Shown here piece after piece: positions 25,753-35,023 of a stretch of 64,000 bases of DNA; position 1 is the stretch's first letter, and each line of letters starts with the position of its first letter. Made by a program: the position numbers and the translations under genes. Location: the NCBI RefSeq assembly GCF_013370205.1, contig NZ_JABWGV010000002.1, positions 558,001-622,000 of the forward strand. Reading direction: 5' to 3'. Under the pieces are notes generated by a model. The model was not told the DNA's origin. It did no database searches and worked only from the letters and a program-made list of their open reading frames with translations. The stretch comes from Qipengyuania atrilutea (lineage in GTDB: Bacteria; Pseudomonadota; Alphaproteobacteria; Sphingomonadales; Sphingomonadaceae).

Positions 25753-25775
25753 AGCGAGGCGGAGACCGCCTCGCT
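25753..25775 (+). terminator. Perfect 10-bp hairpin after the formaldehyde operon
   Basis: AGCGAGGCGG and CCGCCTCGCT pair without mismatch around an AGA loop. It follows the fghA stop directly and no gene begins nearby, so it is probably the transcription stop of the operon, although the following T-run is weak. Confidence 0.7.
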
Positions 25776-25965
25776 GAAGGCTTACTCGGCTTTGGTCACT
25801 GGCGCTCGCAGCAAAACCGTCCCTCACGGCGCGCGGAAACAAAGCCCGCGCCTTCGTCATTGTTCAGATAGCGACCGATCGGAGAACGCGGTGGTCGCGG
25901 CGTCCGCCTGACCGCCGCACCGTGCGACGCGTTTGCTCCGAAACCAGACGGAACGGAGGAGAATA

Positions 25966-26487
25966 ATGGCTCATAGCGGTCACAAACACGGGGGAGACGG
26001 TCCCTACTGGAAGTTCATGGCGATGATCGGAACGAGCACCGTCGTGATGTTCGGCCTGATGTATCTGAACACCTACACCATCGACCATGTCTTCTGGAGC
26101 GAGACCCGCTTCTGGATGGCGTTCGTCATGGGAGCGGCGATGATGGTCATCATGCTGCTTTTCATGTGGGGAATGTACAGAAATCCGAGGAAGAACTTCG
26201 TTATCCTGGGCGTCGCCGCCCTCGTTTTCGCAGGCGGCCTGTGGCTCGTGCGCAGTCAGACGACCGTGACCGGCGTCGAATACATGAAGGCGATGATCCC
26301 GCACCACTCGATCGCCATCATGACGAGCGAACGCGCGCAGATCGAAGATCCGAGGGTGCGCAAGCTGGCACATGACATCATCCTCGCGCAGCGGCGCGAA
26401 ATTGCACAGATGCGCTACCTGATCGACGACATCGAGAAGAACGGGGTGCGAACCGAGCGCCGCTTGCCGCAGGAGATCGAACGATGA
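25966..26487 (+). CDS. DUF305-domain membrane protein
   Basis: The ATG at 25966 follows a strong AGGAG and gives 173 residues. Three hydrophobic segments (about residues 14-37, 46-68 and 74-92) are preceded by a His/Gly-rich start (MAHSGHKHGGDG). After them comes the DUF305 signature EYMKAMIPHHSIAIMTSE and a helix ending REIAQMRYLIDDIE. The HH motif and His-rich start suggest metal binding, and DUF305 proteins are often found with copper or metal resistance genes. The domain should face the periplasm. It overlaps the following lipoprotein gene by ATGA. Confidence 0.82.
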   Translation: MAHSGHKHGGDGPYWKFMAMIGTSTVVMFGLMYLNTYTIDHVFWSETRFWMAFVMGAAMMVIMLLFMWGMYRNPRKNFVILGVAALVFAGGLWLVRSQTTVTGVEYMKAMIPHHSIAIMTSERAQIEDPRVRKLAHDIILAQRREIAQMRYLIDDIEKNGVRTERRLPQEIER

Positions 26488-26966
26488 GAAAGTTCGTTCT
26501 TCCTATCGTCATCAGCCTCTCGCTGGCTGCGTGCAACGAGAACACCGCGCTCGGCAACGACCGCGAGGCGCAGCTCGATCGGCCGGAAGAGGCCGCTCCG
26601 ATCATGAGCGCCGCAGCGGCGCTGAACAATGTTTCAACGGCCGTTATCAAGCCCGAAACGATGTCGCGTGCCGATCTCGCCGCGATCGGCCTCAACGACG
26701 GCGATTGCGTTTTCCGCCTGACCGAGGTGTCTTTTCCCGCGCTGGTCTACCGCAGCGGCGGCGGTGCGGTCATCAAGCTCAACGGCAAGCTGATCGAGCT
26801 GGACGCCGCGGGTCCGGGCCAGTTCGCCAGCGGCGATCTACGCGTCAGTACGCGGATGCTCGACTACGAAGGGGATGCCGGTTTGCAGGGAATGGAAATG
26901 ATCGTCGTTCCGCCCGGCGCCGAGGATGAACTGGGTTACCACGGCTTTCGGTACTGCCGCGCCTGA
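26484..26966 (+). CDS. Lipoprotein of unknown function, linked to the DUF305 gene
   Basis: The 160-residue product has a lipoprotein signal (MRKFVLPIVISLSLAAC, lipobox Cys17). The mature part is a small beta-rich domain with LNDGDCVFRLTEVSFPALVY and ends in GYHGFRYCRA; two of its cysteines (in GDCVF and RYC) could form a disulfide. It starts within the stop codon of the DUF305 gene, so both are made together and should meet in the periplasm. The family is not recognised. Confidence 0.72.
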   Translation: MRKFVLPIVISLSLAACNENTALGNDREAQLDRPEEAAPIMSAAAALNNVSTAVIKPETMSRADLAAIGLNDGDCVFRLTEVSFPALVYRSGGGAVIKLNGKLIELDAAGPGQFASGDLRVSTRMLDYEGDAGLQGMEMIVVPPGAEDELGYHGFRYCRA

Positions 26967-26996
26967 CGCAGGGCGGAACTGAGCGATACTTTCAGC

Positions 26997-28562
26997 TTAG
27001 ACTTCGTACTTGCCGTCCACGCGGCGCAGGCATTTCGCGGCGCCGTCCTTCAGCACTTCGGGAAGTAGCTCTTCCGGCAGATCCTGATAGGACACGGGGC
27101 GCAGGTAGCGTTCGATCGCCATCGTCCCGACCGAGGTGCTGCGCCCGTCGGAGGTTGCCGGGAACGGCCCGCCGTGAACCATCGCATGGGTCACTTCGAC
27201 GCCCGTCGGCCAGCCGTTGGCGAGCACGCGGCCGGCAATGCTTTCGAGCACCGGAAGCAGCGTCTTGGCGGCTTCGTAATCGCCTTCGACCATGTGCAGC
27301 GTCGCGGTGAGCTGGCCTTCGAGCGATGCGAGCACGCTGCGGATCTCGTCCACGTCGGCGCACCGGATCACGATGGAGGAGGGGCCGAACACTTCCTCGC
27401 GGTAGTCTTCGTCCGCCATGAAGTCCGCGGCGGACACGGTGAAGACCTGCGCACGGCCGCAAGCGGCGGAACCTTCCGCGCCCTGGCCGACCAGCGTCGC
27501 GCCGGACTTGGACGACAGCTTGCCTGCGCCCTGATCGTATGCACCCTTGATGTTCTTGGTCAGCATGGTCTGCGCTGCCGTGGTTCCGAGCGCTTCCTTG
27601 GCCGAAGCGAGGAACGTGTCGAGCGCGTCGCCCTTCACCGCCAGCACGATGCCGGGGTTGGTGCAGAACTGGCCTGCACCCAGCGCCAGCGATGCGACAT
27701 AAGCGGTACCGAGCGCGTCCGCCTGTGCTTCCAACTTGTTCGGCAGCAGCACGACGGGGTTGATGCTGCTCATCTCGGCATAGACCGGGATCGGCACCTT
27801 GCGTTCCGATGCGTGCTTCATGAGGGCGAGGCCGCCGCCGCGCGAGCCGGTGAAGCCGACTGCCGCAATATGCGGGTTCTTGACCAGCGCCTCGCCGAGT
27901 TCGTTACCCGCACCGTTCAGGAGCGAGAAGACCCCGGCAGGCATTCCCGCTTCGCTGACCGCCTCGGTGATGGCAGCGGCAACCATTTCGGAGGTTCCGG
28001 GGTGAGCCGGGTGGCCCTTCACCACGACACAGCAGCCTGCCGCGAGCGCGGAGGCGGTGTCGCCGCCCGCGACGGAGAAGGCGAGGGGGAAGTTGCTGGC
28101 GCCGAATACGGCGACCGGGCCGAGCGGCACCATGCGCAGACGCAGGTCCGGCTTGGGCGGCGTGCGGTCGGCGTCTGCGTGGTCGATGCGGAGCGACTGC
28201 CATGCGCCGTTCTCGATCTCGTCGGCGAACAGGCGAAGTTGGCCGACGGTCCGGCCGCGCTCTCCGTTGAGGCGCATTTCCGGCAACCCGCTTTCCTTCA
28301 TCGCGCGCTGCGTCAGGTCGTCGCCGAGCGCGTCAATCTTGTCCGCGACCAGGCGCAGGAACGCGGCGCGCTCTGCCAATGGGCGGCCCGCGTAGTCGGT
28401 CTGCGCGTCGGCAGCGGCCTTACAGGCGTCCTCGACGTCCTGCATGGTAGCGGTAACAAATCCGGGCGAAAGTTCGCTGCCGTCGGCGGCGTCGACTGCA
28501 TTTAGATTGGCGGTACCGTCGCGGCGGTTTCCGGCGACGAACATTTGTCCTGTGAGTTTCAA
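26997..28562 (-). CDS. Aldehyde dehydrogenase, 2-oxoglutarate semialdehyde type
   Basis: The 521-residue product is an ALDH with FGASNFPLAFSVAGGDTASA, a cofactor-binding VVVKGHPAHPGTSE, FTGSRGGGLALMKHA, EMSSINPVVLLP and the catalytic Cys in LGAGQFCTNPG. The length and the GASNFP and GQFCTNPG variants match the NADP-dependent 2,5-dioxovalerate (alpha-ketoglutaric semialdehyde) dehydrogenases that end pentose, uronate or hydroxyproline breakdown. No other genes of such a pathway lie nearby. It is divergent from another semialdehyde dehydrogenase gene across a 179-base gap. Confidence 0.85.
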   Translation of the reverse strand: MKLTGQMFVAGNRRDGTANLNAVDAADGSELSPGFVTATMQDVEDACKAAADAQTDYAGRPLAERAAFLRLVADKIDALGDDLTQRAMKESGLPEMRLNGERGRTVGQLRLFADEIENGAWQSLRIDHADADRTPPKPDLRLRMVPLGPVAVFGASNFPLAFSVAGGDTASALAAGCCVVVKGHPAHPGTSEMVAAAITEAVSEAGMPAGVFSLLNGAGNELGEALVKNPHIAAVGFTGSRGGGLALMKHASERKVPIPVYAEMSSINPVVLLPNKLEAQADALGTAYVASLALGAGQFCTNPGIVLAVKGDALDTFLASAKEALGTTAAQTMLTKNIKGAYDQGAGKLSSKSGATLVGQGAEGSAACGRAQVFTVSAADFMADEDYREEVFGPSSIVIRCADVDEIRSVLASLEGQLTATLHMVEGDYEAAKTLLPVLESIAGRVLANGWPTGVEVTHAMVHGGPFPATSDGRSTSVGTMAIERYLRPVSYQDLPEELLPEVLKDGAAKCLRRVDGKYEV

Positions 28563-28741
28563 GGCTGCATCCTGTCTGTTGGTGTTATCGGGCGTGACGA
28601 ATAGGCCATCGAGATAGCCACTCTGCGCGAAATCTCAACCGACGTCGGGGCAACCGGACGCGCCGCGCGGATGAACGGAACTGGCGCGTGCCCTCTTCGG
28701 TTAGGGAAAGGACACAGCAAAACCCCCTGCAAGGAAAGAAA

Positions 28742-30106
28742 ATGATCGAGACGCGCAACCCCGCCACCGGACAGACCCTTAAAGAGTATGAGGAACTTTC
28801 GCCCGAGGGGATCGAAAGCAAGCTGGCGGCGGCGCAATCGGCGTACGAGGCATGGCGGGTGAGCGACATCAGCGAGCGGACGCAGATCCTCTCCCGGCTC
28901 GCCGATGCCTACGAGGCGAACAAGGACGCGATGGCGCGCCAGTGCACGCGGGAGATGGGCAAGACCTTGTCTTCGGCCACGGCCGAGGTCGAGAAATGCG
29001 CGTCGCTGTTCCGGCATCTGGCAAAGAACGGTCCGCCCATGCTCGAACCGGAGACATGGGAACTGGACGGCGGCGGCACAGCCGAGGGGCGGTGGTTGCC
29101 TCAGGGCGTAGTGCTCGCGATCATGCCGTGGAACTTTCCCTACTGGCAGGCGGCCCGCTTCCTTGCGCCGACGATCCTTGCCGGCAATGTCGGCGTCCTC
29201 AAACACGCCAGCATCGTGCAGGGCTGCGCCAAGCTGATGGAAGACATGATGGGCGAGGCCGGCGCGCCCGAAGGCCTGTTCCAGAACCTGTGCATCAAGT
29301 CCGATGCGGTCGAGGGCATCATCGCGGACGACAGGATCGTTGCCGTCACCCTGACCGGCAGCGAGGGCGCAGGGCAGGCCGTCGCGCAGCAGGCGGGCAA
29401 GCAGCTCAAGAAAGTCGTGCTCGAACTCGGCGGGTCGGACCCGTTCATCGTCATGCCCAGCGCCAATCTGGACGAAGCGGTCTCGCAGGCGGTGAAGGCG
29501 CGCATCCAGAACACCGGCCAGTCGTGCATCTGCGGCAAGCGCATGATCGTTCACACCGATATTTACGACGAATTCCTAGAGAGGTTCTCGGACGCGATGA
29601 AGGCAGTGAAGGCGGGCGATCCGATGGAGGAGGACACGGACATGGGACCGCTTTCCAGTTTCGAGCAGCGCGATACCGTGATCCAGCAGCTCGAAGAGGC
29701 GACCAAGCACGGCGCGAAGCTGCTGTTCGGCGGCGAAGCCTTCGGAGATGACGGCGCTTATATTACTGCGGGTATTCTCACCGACGTCGCGCCGGACAAC
29801 CCGGTGACGCAGGAGGAGATATTCGGCCCCGTCGCGATGCTCTTCCGCGCGGACGACATCGACGATGCGATCAGGATCGCCAACGACATTCCCTTCGGTC
29901 TCGGCTCCTCCGTCTGGACCAACGACGAGGGCGAAAAGGAGCGCTTCATCCGCGACATCGAGGCGGGCATGACGGCGGTGAACCAGTTCCTCGCTTCCTC
30001 TCCCGAAGCGCCGTTCGGGGGCATCAAGCGCTCCGGCCACGGGCGCGAACTCTCGCGCTTCGGTGTTCACGAGTTCATGAACTTGAAGACCGTCATGCTT
30101 CCCTGA
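28742..30106 (+). CDS. NAD(P)-dependent succinate semialdehyde dehydrogenase-like ALDH
   Basis: The 454-residue product follows a good RBS (AAGGAAAG). It shows IMPWNFPYWQAARFLAPTI, LGGSDPFIVMP, the catalytic Cys in NTGQSCICGKR and EEIFGPVAMLF, with SSPEAPFGGIKRSGHGREL at the end, the signature of the SSADH (Sad/GabD-like) subfamily. It would oxidise succinate semialdehyde to succinate. The glucosidase gene downstream is separated by its own operator-like palindrome, so I do not group them. Its divergent partner acts on a one-carbon-longer dicarboxylic semialdehyde. Confidence 0.88.
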   Translation: MIETRNPATGQTLKEYEELSPEGIESKLAAAQSAYEAWRVSDISERTQILSRLADAYEANKDAMARQCTREMGKTLSSATAEVEKCASLFRHLAKNGPPMLEPETWELDGGGTAEGRWLPQGVVLAIMPWNFPYWQAARFLAPTILAGNVGVLKHASIVQGCAKLMEDMMGEAGAPEGLFQNLCIKSDAVEGIIADDRIVAVTLTGSEGAGQAVAQQAGKQLKKVVLELGGSDPFIVMPSANLDEAVSQAVKARIQNTGQSCICGKRMIVHTDIYDEFLERFSDAMKAVKAGDPMEEDTDMGPLSSFEQRDTVIQQLEEATKHGAKLLFGGEAFGDDGAYITAGILTDVAPDNPVTQEEIFGPVAMLFRADDIDDAIRIANDIPFGLGSSVWTNDEGEKERFIRDIEAGMTAVNQFLASSPEAPFGGIKRSGHGRELSRFGVHEFMNLKTVMLP

Positions 30107-30199
30107 GCACAGGTCGGAAAAGCTTCGGACCCGGACTCGGCCCTTGCGCGAAACAGTGTTGGCGGGCGCGGCATCTCGGCGCCAAGTTCGGACCCTTTC

Positions 30200-30213
30200 T
30201 GTAACCGGTTACA
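30200..30213. promoter_or_regulatory. TGTAACCGGTTACA palindrome, LacI-type operator candidate
   Basis: This 14-bp perfect palindrome with a central CG fits the consensus of LacI-family operators that control carbohydrate genes. It lies 79 bases before the start of the GH97 glucosidase gene and nothing else of its type was seen in the gap. No LacI-family gene is in the window, so the regulator would act in trans. Confidence 0.65.
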
Positions 30214-30292
30214 ACAGCCGTTCAAACGTGATAGCGACGAGCGTTACGCGCGTCCGGCATCTCCCGGTCCGGCGCTTTATCTTGAAGGACCG

Positions 30293-32332
30293 ATGATGAA
30301 AACCAAGCTCCCCCTTCTCGTAGTGGTCGCCGCGTTCATGGGAACGAGCGCGCTTGCCGGCACGGTATCGTCCCCCGACGGCAGCCTGACGGTCGAACTG
30401 AGTTCCGCCGGCGGTGTGCCCTTCTACCGGGTCGAGCGGAACGGCAAGGAAGTCATCGCGCACAGTACGCTCGGCTTCCTCTTCACCGATGCGCAGCCCA
30501 TGCGGCGCAACTTCGTCATCGAGAACGAGACCACCACAACCCATGACGACACTTGGGAGCAGCCGTGGGGAGAGCGCCGCTTCGTGCGCGACCATCACAA
30601 TGAGCTTGCCGTGACTTTCCGCGAAGTGCGCGAGGATTCGAAGCGCGCGCTGACCGTGCGTATGCGCGTGTTCGACGACGGGGTGGGCTTTCGCTACGAA
30701 TTTCCCGAAACGGACGCGATGCCGGTCGCCAACATCGCCGAAGAACTGACCGAGTTCGTGATTGCGGACGAAGGCACGGCATGGTGGATCCCGGCGGGAA
30801 ACTGGAACCGCTACGAATATCTATACAACGAAACGCCGATCGAAGGAGTTTCGACCGCCCATACGCCGATTACCATGCGGCTCGAGGACGGCACGCATTT
30901 ATCCATCCACGAGGCCGCGCTGGTCGATTATTCGGGCATGTGGCTGCGGCGGATGGACGGACGCTCGTTCCGCGCTTCGCTCGCTCCGTCCTCGCGCGGC
31001 GCGAAGGTCGTCCGCGAGGGTGCGTTCTCGACCCCGTGGCGCACCATCCGCATCAGCGGCGATGCGGCGGGGCTCGTCGAAAGCGATATCGACCTCAACC
31101 TCAACGAGCCGAACAAGCTGGGCGATGTCAGTTGGTTCGAACCGGCAAAGTATATCGGGATCTGGTGGGGTATGATCTCGGGCCGGTGGTCATGGGGCTC
31201 GGGCGAGAACCACGGCGCGACGACCGAGCGGGCGAAGGAATACATCGATTTCGCTGCCGAGCACGGCTTCCGCGGCGTGCTCATCGAAGGCTGGAACGTC
31301 GGGTGGGACGGCAACTGGTTCGATAACGGCCGGCTGTTCAGTTTCACCGAGGCCTATCCCGACTTCGACTTCGAGGAAGTGACCGACTACGCAGCGTCGA
31401 AGGGCGTACACCTGATCGGCCACCACGAAACCTCGGGCAACATCGCCAATTACGAAGAGCAACTGGATGACGCGCTCGACCTTTATGCCGCGAACGGCGT
31501 TGACGTCATCAAGACCGGCTATGTTGCCGACGCTGGCGGGATCGTATCGTGCAACGCCGACATCGCCGATCCGTGCGAGGGCGAGGTCTTCGAATGGCAC
31601 GACGGACAGCGGCAGGTTCAGCACCACCTCAAGGTCGTGCAGGAAGCCGCCGAGCACCAAATAGCGATCAATCCGCACGAGCCGGTAAAGGCCACGGGCC
31701 TGCGCCGTACTTATCCGAACTGGGTCTCGCGCGAAGGTGCGCGAGGGCAGGAATACAACGCGTGGAATGCCTTCGCGAACGGGCCGGAACACGACCCGAC
31801 GCTGGTCTATACGCGGATGCTGTCGGGGCCGATGGACTACACGCCCGGCGTGCTGGGCCTCATCGGCGACAAGGGCGTGCCGATCGCCTCGACCAAGGCG
31901 AAGCAGCTTGGCCTCTACCTCGCGATCTACTCGCCGATCCAGATGGCGGCGGATTTCATCGAAAGCCTCGCCGCCAATCCGCGCGAGCTCGAGTTCATCA
32001 AACAGGTTCCTGCCGATTGGGCTGAAAGCCAGCTTATCGCGGGCGAGATCGGCGACTATGCGATCTTCGCGCGCAAGGACCGGAAGAGCGAGGACTGGTA
32101 TGTGGGCGGCGTCAACGATGCGACGCCGCGCGATGTGTCGCTGCCGCTCGACTTCCTGGAAGACGGCAAGACCTACACCGCGACGATCTACAAGGACGGC
32201 GAAGGCGCGACCTACGAGACCGAGGCTCGCCACGACATTGCTTACGAAACGAAGCGGCTGCGCAAGGGCGATACCCTCGATCTATGGCTCGCACCGGGCG
32301 GCGGCGCGGCGGTAAGGCTCATCCCGAACTGA
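30293..32332 (+). CDS. Glycoside hydrolase family 97 (alpha-glucosidase type)
   Basis: The 679-residue product has a signal peptide (cleaved near SALAG), an N-terminal beta-sandwich (about residues 25-275) and a TIM barrel with FEPAKYIGIWWGM, GVLIEGWNVGWDGNW, HHETSGNIANYE, DVIKTGYVADAGG and INPHEPVKATGLRR, plus SREGARGQEYNAWN, then a C-terminal beta domain. These are the landmarks of GH97. The glutamates in HHETSGN and REGARGQE, with KTGYV in place of an Asp nucleophile, fit the inverting SusB-like branch that releases glucose from alpha-glucans. It should be periplasmic. No TonB receptor or transporter for the substrate is adjacent. Either of two consecutive ATGs can start it. Confidence 0.92.
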   Translation: MMKTKLPLLVVVAAFMGTSALAGTVSSPDGSLTVELSSAGGVPFYRVERNGKEVIAHSTLGFLFTDAQPMRRNFVIENETTTTHDDTWEQPWGERRFVRDHHNELAVTFREVREDSKRALTVRMRVFDDGVGFRYEFPETDAMPVANIAEELTEFVIADEGTAWWIPAGNWNRYEYLYNETPIEGVSTAHTPITMRLEDGTHLSIHEAALVDYSGMWLRRMDGRSFRASLAPSSRGAKVVREGAFSTPWRTIRISGDAAGLVESDIDLNLNEPNKLGDVSWFEPAKYIGIWWGMISGRWSWGSGENHGATTERAKEYIDFAAEHGFRGVLIEGWNVGWDGNWFDNGRLFSFTEAYPDFDFEEVTDYAASKGVHLIGHHETSGNIANYEEQLDDALDLYAANGVDVIKTGYVADAGGIVSCNADIADPCEGEVFEWHDGQRQVQHHLKVVQEAAEHQIAINPHEPVKATGLRRTYPNWVSREGARGQEYNAWNAFANGPEHDPTLVYTRMLSGPMDYTPGVLGLIGDKGVPIASTKAKQLGLYLAIYSPIQMAADFIESLAANPRELEFIKQVPADWAESQLIAGEIGDYAIFARKDRKSEDWYVGGVNDATPRDVSLPLDFLEDGKTYTATIYKDGEGATYETEARHDIAYETKRLRKGDTLDLWLAPGGGAAVRLIPN

Positions 32333-32440
32333 GCAAGAGCGAGCGGGAAGGGGCCACCGCTTTACGTTGTTGCGTTTTGTGCAACTGACTCCGCCTTCTC
32401 GGCAATATCGCTCGGCGGCCGATTTGTGTATTGACATGCC

Positions 32441-33892
32441 ATGTTCGACTCGCTCGATGCCCTGCTGCTGGCCCGGATCCAATTTGCGTTCACGGTCAGC
32501 TTTCATTTCATCTTCCCGGCCTTTTCGATCGGGCTGGCGAGCTATCTCGCCGTGCTCGAAGGCTTGTGGCTGAAAACCGGCAAACAGCTCTATCTCGACC
32601 TGTTCAAATACTGGCTGAAGATCTTCGCCATCGCCTTCGCCATGGGCGTCGTGTCCGGCATCGTGATGAGCTACCAGTTCGGGACCAACTGGTCGGTCTT
32701 TTCCGACATCACGGGGCCGATCCTGGGGCCGCTGATGGCTTACGAAGTGCTGACGGCCTTCTTCCTCGAAGCAGGCTTCCTCGGCGTCATGCTGTTCGGC
32801 ATGAACCGGGTGGGCAAGAAGCTGCACTTCACCGCGACGTTGATGGTCGCGGTCGGCACCTTCATTTCCGCCTTCTGGATTCTGAGCGTCAACAGCTGGA
32901 TGCACACCCCGGTCGGCTTTACCACGGGCGCGAACGGACAGCTTCTGCCGGAGGCAAGCTGGTTCGAGATCGTCTTCAATCCGAGCTTTCCCTACCGCCT
33001 CGTCCACACGGTGATCGCCGCCTATCTCACAACCGCCTTCGTCGTCGGCGGGGTGGCAGCCTGGCACCTCCTCAAGGACAAGACGAACGGGCACGCACGC
33101 AAGATGTTCTCGATGGCCATGTGGATGGCCGCGCTGGTCGCGCCGATCCAGATCTTCGCGGGCGACATGCACGGCCTCAACACGATGGAGCACCAGCCGC
33201 AGAAGGTCATGGCGATGGAGGGGCACTACGAGAGCCATCCCGAGGGCGCGCCGCTCTACCTGTTCGGCATTCCCAACGACGAGGAACAGCGGCTCGATTA
33301 CGCGATCGGTATTCCCAAGCTGTCGAGCCTGATCCTGAAGCATGAACTCGACGCGCCGCTTGCCGGTCTCGATACGATCCCGGACGAGGACCAGCCGCCT
33401 GTCCTGCCGGTGTTCTTCGCCTTTCGGGTGATGGTCGGCATCGGTTTCGCCATGCTCGGCATCGGTGTGTGGAGCATGTTCGCGCGCTACCGCAAGAAAC
33501 TGTACGACTGGCCGTGGCTGCACCGCGCAGCGGTTCTCATGGGGCCGTCAGGCTTCGTGGCCGTCATCGCTGGCTGGATCACGACCGAGGTCGGGCGGCA
33601 GCCGTTCACAGTCTACGGCGTGCTACGGACCGCGCAGTCCGCGAGCCCGCTCGATGCGCCTGCCGTCGCCGCTTCGCTGATCGCTTTCGTCGTGATCTAC
33701 TTCGCAGTTTTCGGCGCGGGCACGTGGTATATCCTGCGTCTCATGAGCCACCCGCCGCACCTCGGCGAGAAGGGCGTCAAGCGGACCGAGAAGGGACCGG
33801 TCCGGACCGCCGGTATCACGCCCGGACCGACGCAAAACCCAGGCCGGGGCAATGAGCCGCTGCCCGATCATGAAGTGGCGCCCGCGGAATGA
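32441..33892 (+). CDS. cydA: Cytochrome bd-type (cyanide-insensitive) quinol oxidase, subunit I
   Basis: This 483-residue subunit carries the quinol site and all three haems of a bd-type terminal oxidase. RIQFAFTVSFHFIFPAFSIG gives the N-terminal haem ligand His22, and the nine-helix pattern with YRLVHTVIAAYLTTAFV and GWITTEVGRQPFTVYG is complete. The periplasmic quinol-binding loop lacks the C-terminal insertion of the E. coli long form, and the length equals the CioA type, so a cyanide-insensitive oxidase is likely. The ATG at 32441 stands directly before the first conserved helix. It overlaps cydB by ATGA. Confidence 0.94.
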   Translation: MFDSLDALLLARIQFAFTVSFHFIFPAFSIGLASYLAVLEGLWLKTGKQLYLDLFKYWLKIFAIAFAMGVVSGIVMSYQFGTNWSVFSDITGPILGPLMAYEVLTAFFLEAGFLGVMLFGMNRVGKKLHFTATLMVAVGTFISAFWILSVNSWMHTPVGFTTGANGQLLPEASWFEIVFNPSFPYRLVHTVIAAYLTTAFVVGGVAAWHLLKDKTNGHARKMFSMAMWMAALVAPIQIFAGDMHGLNTMEHQPQKVMAMEGHYESHPEGAPLYLFGIPNDEEQRLDYAIGIPKLSSLILKHELDAPLAGLDTIPDEDQPPVLPVFFAFRVMVGIGFAMLGIGVWSMFARYRKKLYDWPWLHRAAVLMGPSGFVAVIAGWITTEVGRQPFTVYGVLRTAQSASPLDAPAVAASLIAFVVIYFAVFGAGTWYILRLMSHPPHLGEKGVKRTEKGPVRTAGITPGPTQNPGRGNEPLPDHEVAPAE

Positions 33893-34896
33893 GCATCAAT
33901 TTCGATCTCACCACCATCTGGGCGTTCATCATCGCCTTCGCCGTGTTCGCCTATGTCGTCATGGACGGCTTCGACCTCGGCATCGGCATCCTGTTCCCGA
34001 CGTTCGAGGTCGGGCCGGAGCGCGACCGCGCGATGAACTCAATCGCGCCCGTCTGGGACGGCAACGAGACCTGGCTGGTGCTGGGCGGCGGCGGGCTGTT
34101 CGCAGCCTTTCCGCTGGCCTACGCACTGATCCTGCCCGCGACCTACCCGCTGATTATCGCCATGCTGCTCGGGCTCGTATTCCGCGGCGTGGCGTTCGAG
34201 TTTCGCTGGCGCGATCCGGGGCATCGCAGGATCTGGGATGCGGCCTTTACCGGCGGCAGCTTCGTCGCCGCGATGGCACAGGGCATGACGCTCGGCGCGC
34301 TTCTCCAGGGAGTGACGGTGACCGGACGCACCTACGACGGAAGCTGGTTCGATTGGTTCACCCCCTATACGCTGCTGACCGGGGTGGGCACGGTAGCCGG
34401 CTACGCGCTGCTCGGTGCGACGTGGCTGGTGTGGAAGCTCGACGGCGAGAGCCAGCGTCACGCGCGAAAGCTGGGCAAGCGCGCCGCGTGGGCGACGTTC
34501 CTGCTGATGGGCGGGGTAAGCCTCTACAACGTCACGCTCAATGCGCAGTACGCGGAACGCTGGCTCTCCGCGCCGGAAATCTATTACGCCGCGCCGGTCC
34601 CGATCCTGACCGGTCTTGTCGCGCTGGCGTTACTGCGCGCGCTGTCGGTGGAGCGACATTCGAAGCCCTTCTGGCTCAGCATAACGCTGTTCTTCCTCGG
34701 CATGGCAGGCCTCGGTGTAACGATGTGGCCTTACATCGTGCCGCCGGACATCACGATCTGGGATGCCGCCGCGCCTGAGAAAAGCCAGGTCTTCATGCTA
34801 GTCGGCACGGCGATCATCATGCCGATCATTATCGCCTATACCGCTTGGGCTTACTGGGTGTTCCGCGGCAAGACCGAGGACGAGGGCTATCACTGA
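33889..34896 (+). CDS. cydB: Cytochrome bd-type quinol oxidase, subunit II
   Basis: The 335-residue subunit has eight to nine membrane helices and the family signatures [44 protein letters not shown] and [19 protein letters not shown]. It assembles with CydA in the inner membrane and does not bind haem itself. It starts within the cydA stop and its own stop overlaps the start of the small third subunit (TGATG), so the three proteins are made in step. Confidence 0.94.
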   Translation: MSINFDLTTIWAFIIAFAVFAYVVMDGFDLGIGILFPTFEVGPERDRAMNSIAPVWDGNETWLVLGGGGLFAAFPLAYALILPATYPLIIAMLLGLVFRGVAFEFRWRDPGHRRIWDAAFTGGSFVAAMAQGMTLGALLQGVTVTGRTYDGSWFDWFTPYTLLTGVGTVAGYALLGATWLVWKLDGESQRHARKLGKRAAWATFLLMGGVSLYNVTLNAQYAERWLSAPEIYYAAPVPILTGLVALALLRALSVERHSKPFWLSITLFFLGMAGLGVTMWPYIVPPDITIWDAAAPEKSQVFMLVGTAIIMPIIIAYTAWAYWVFRGKTEDEGYH

Positions 34897-35018
34897 TGGC
34901 CGAAGGCGATACCGAAGCCCCGCTATGGAAGCGGCTGGCATGGATGGCGGGCATCTGGGCCGCCAGCGTCGCGGTTTTGAGCGTGGTCGCCTATATCCTG
35001 CGGCTCTGGATCGCGTAA
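34896..35018 (+). CDS. DUF2474 small subunit of the bd-type oxidase
   Basis: A 40-residue frame begins at the A of the cydB stop codon (TGATG). The product, [20 protein letters not shown] and then a membrane helix ending LRLWIA, fits the DUF2474 pattern (basic KRL followed by W-x-G-I-W-x-A-S). DUF2474 genes regularly follow CioA/CioB-type oxidase genes and probably act as the stabilising small subunit that CydX is in E. coli. It is too short for most automatic annotation. Confidence 0.85.
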   Translation: MAEGDTEAPLWKRLAWMAGIWAASVAVLSVVAYILRLWIA

Positions 35019-35023
35019 CCGTC

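Noticed and set aside
27174-28505. 443-codon open frame antisense to the 2-oxoglutarate semialdehyde dehydrogenase gene
   Set aside because: Antisense shadow of an intact ALDH gene; no domain is recognisable.
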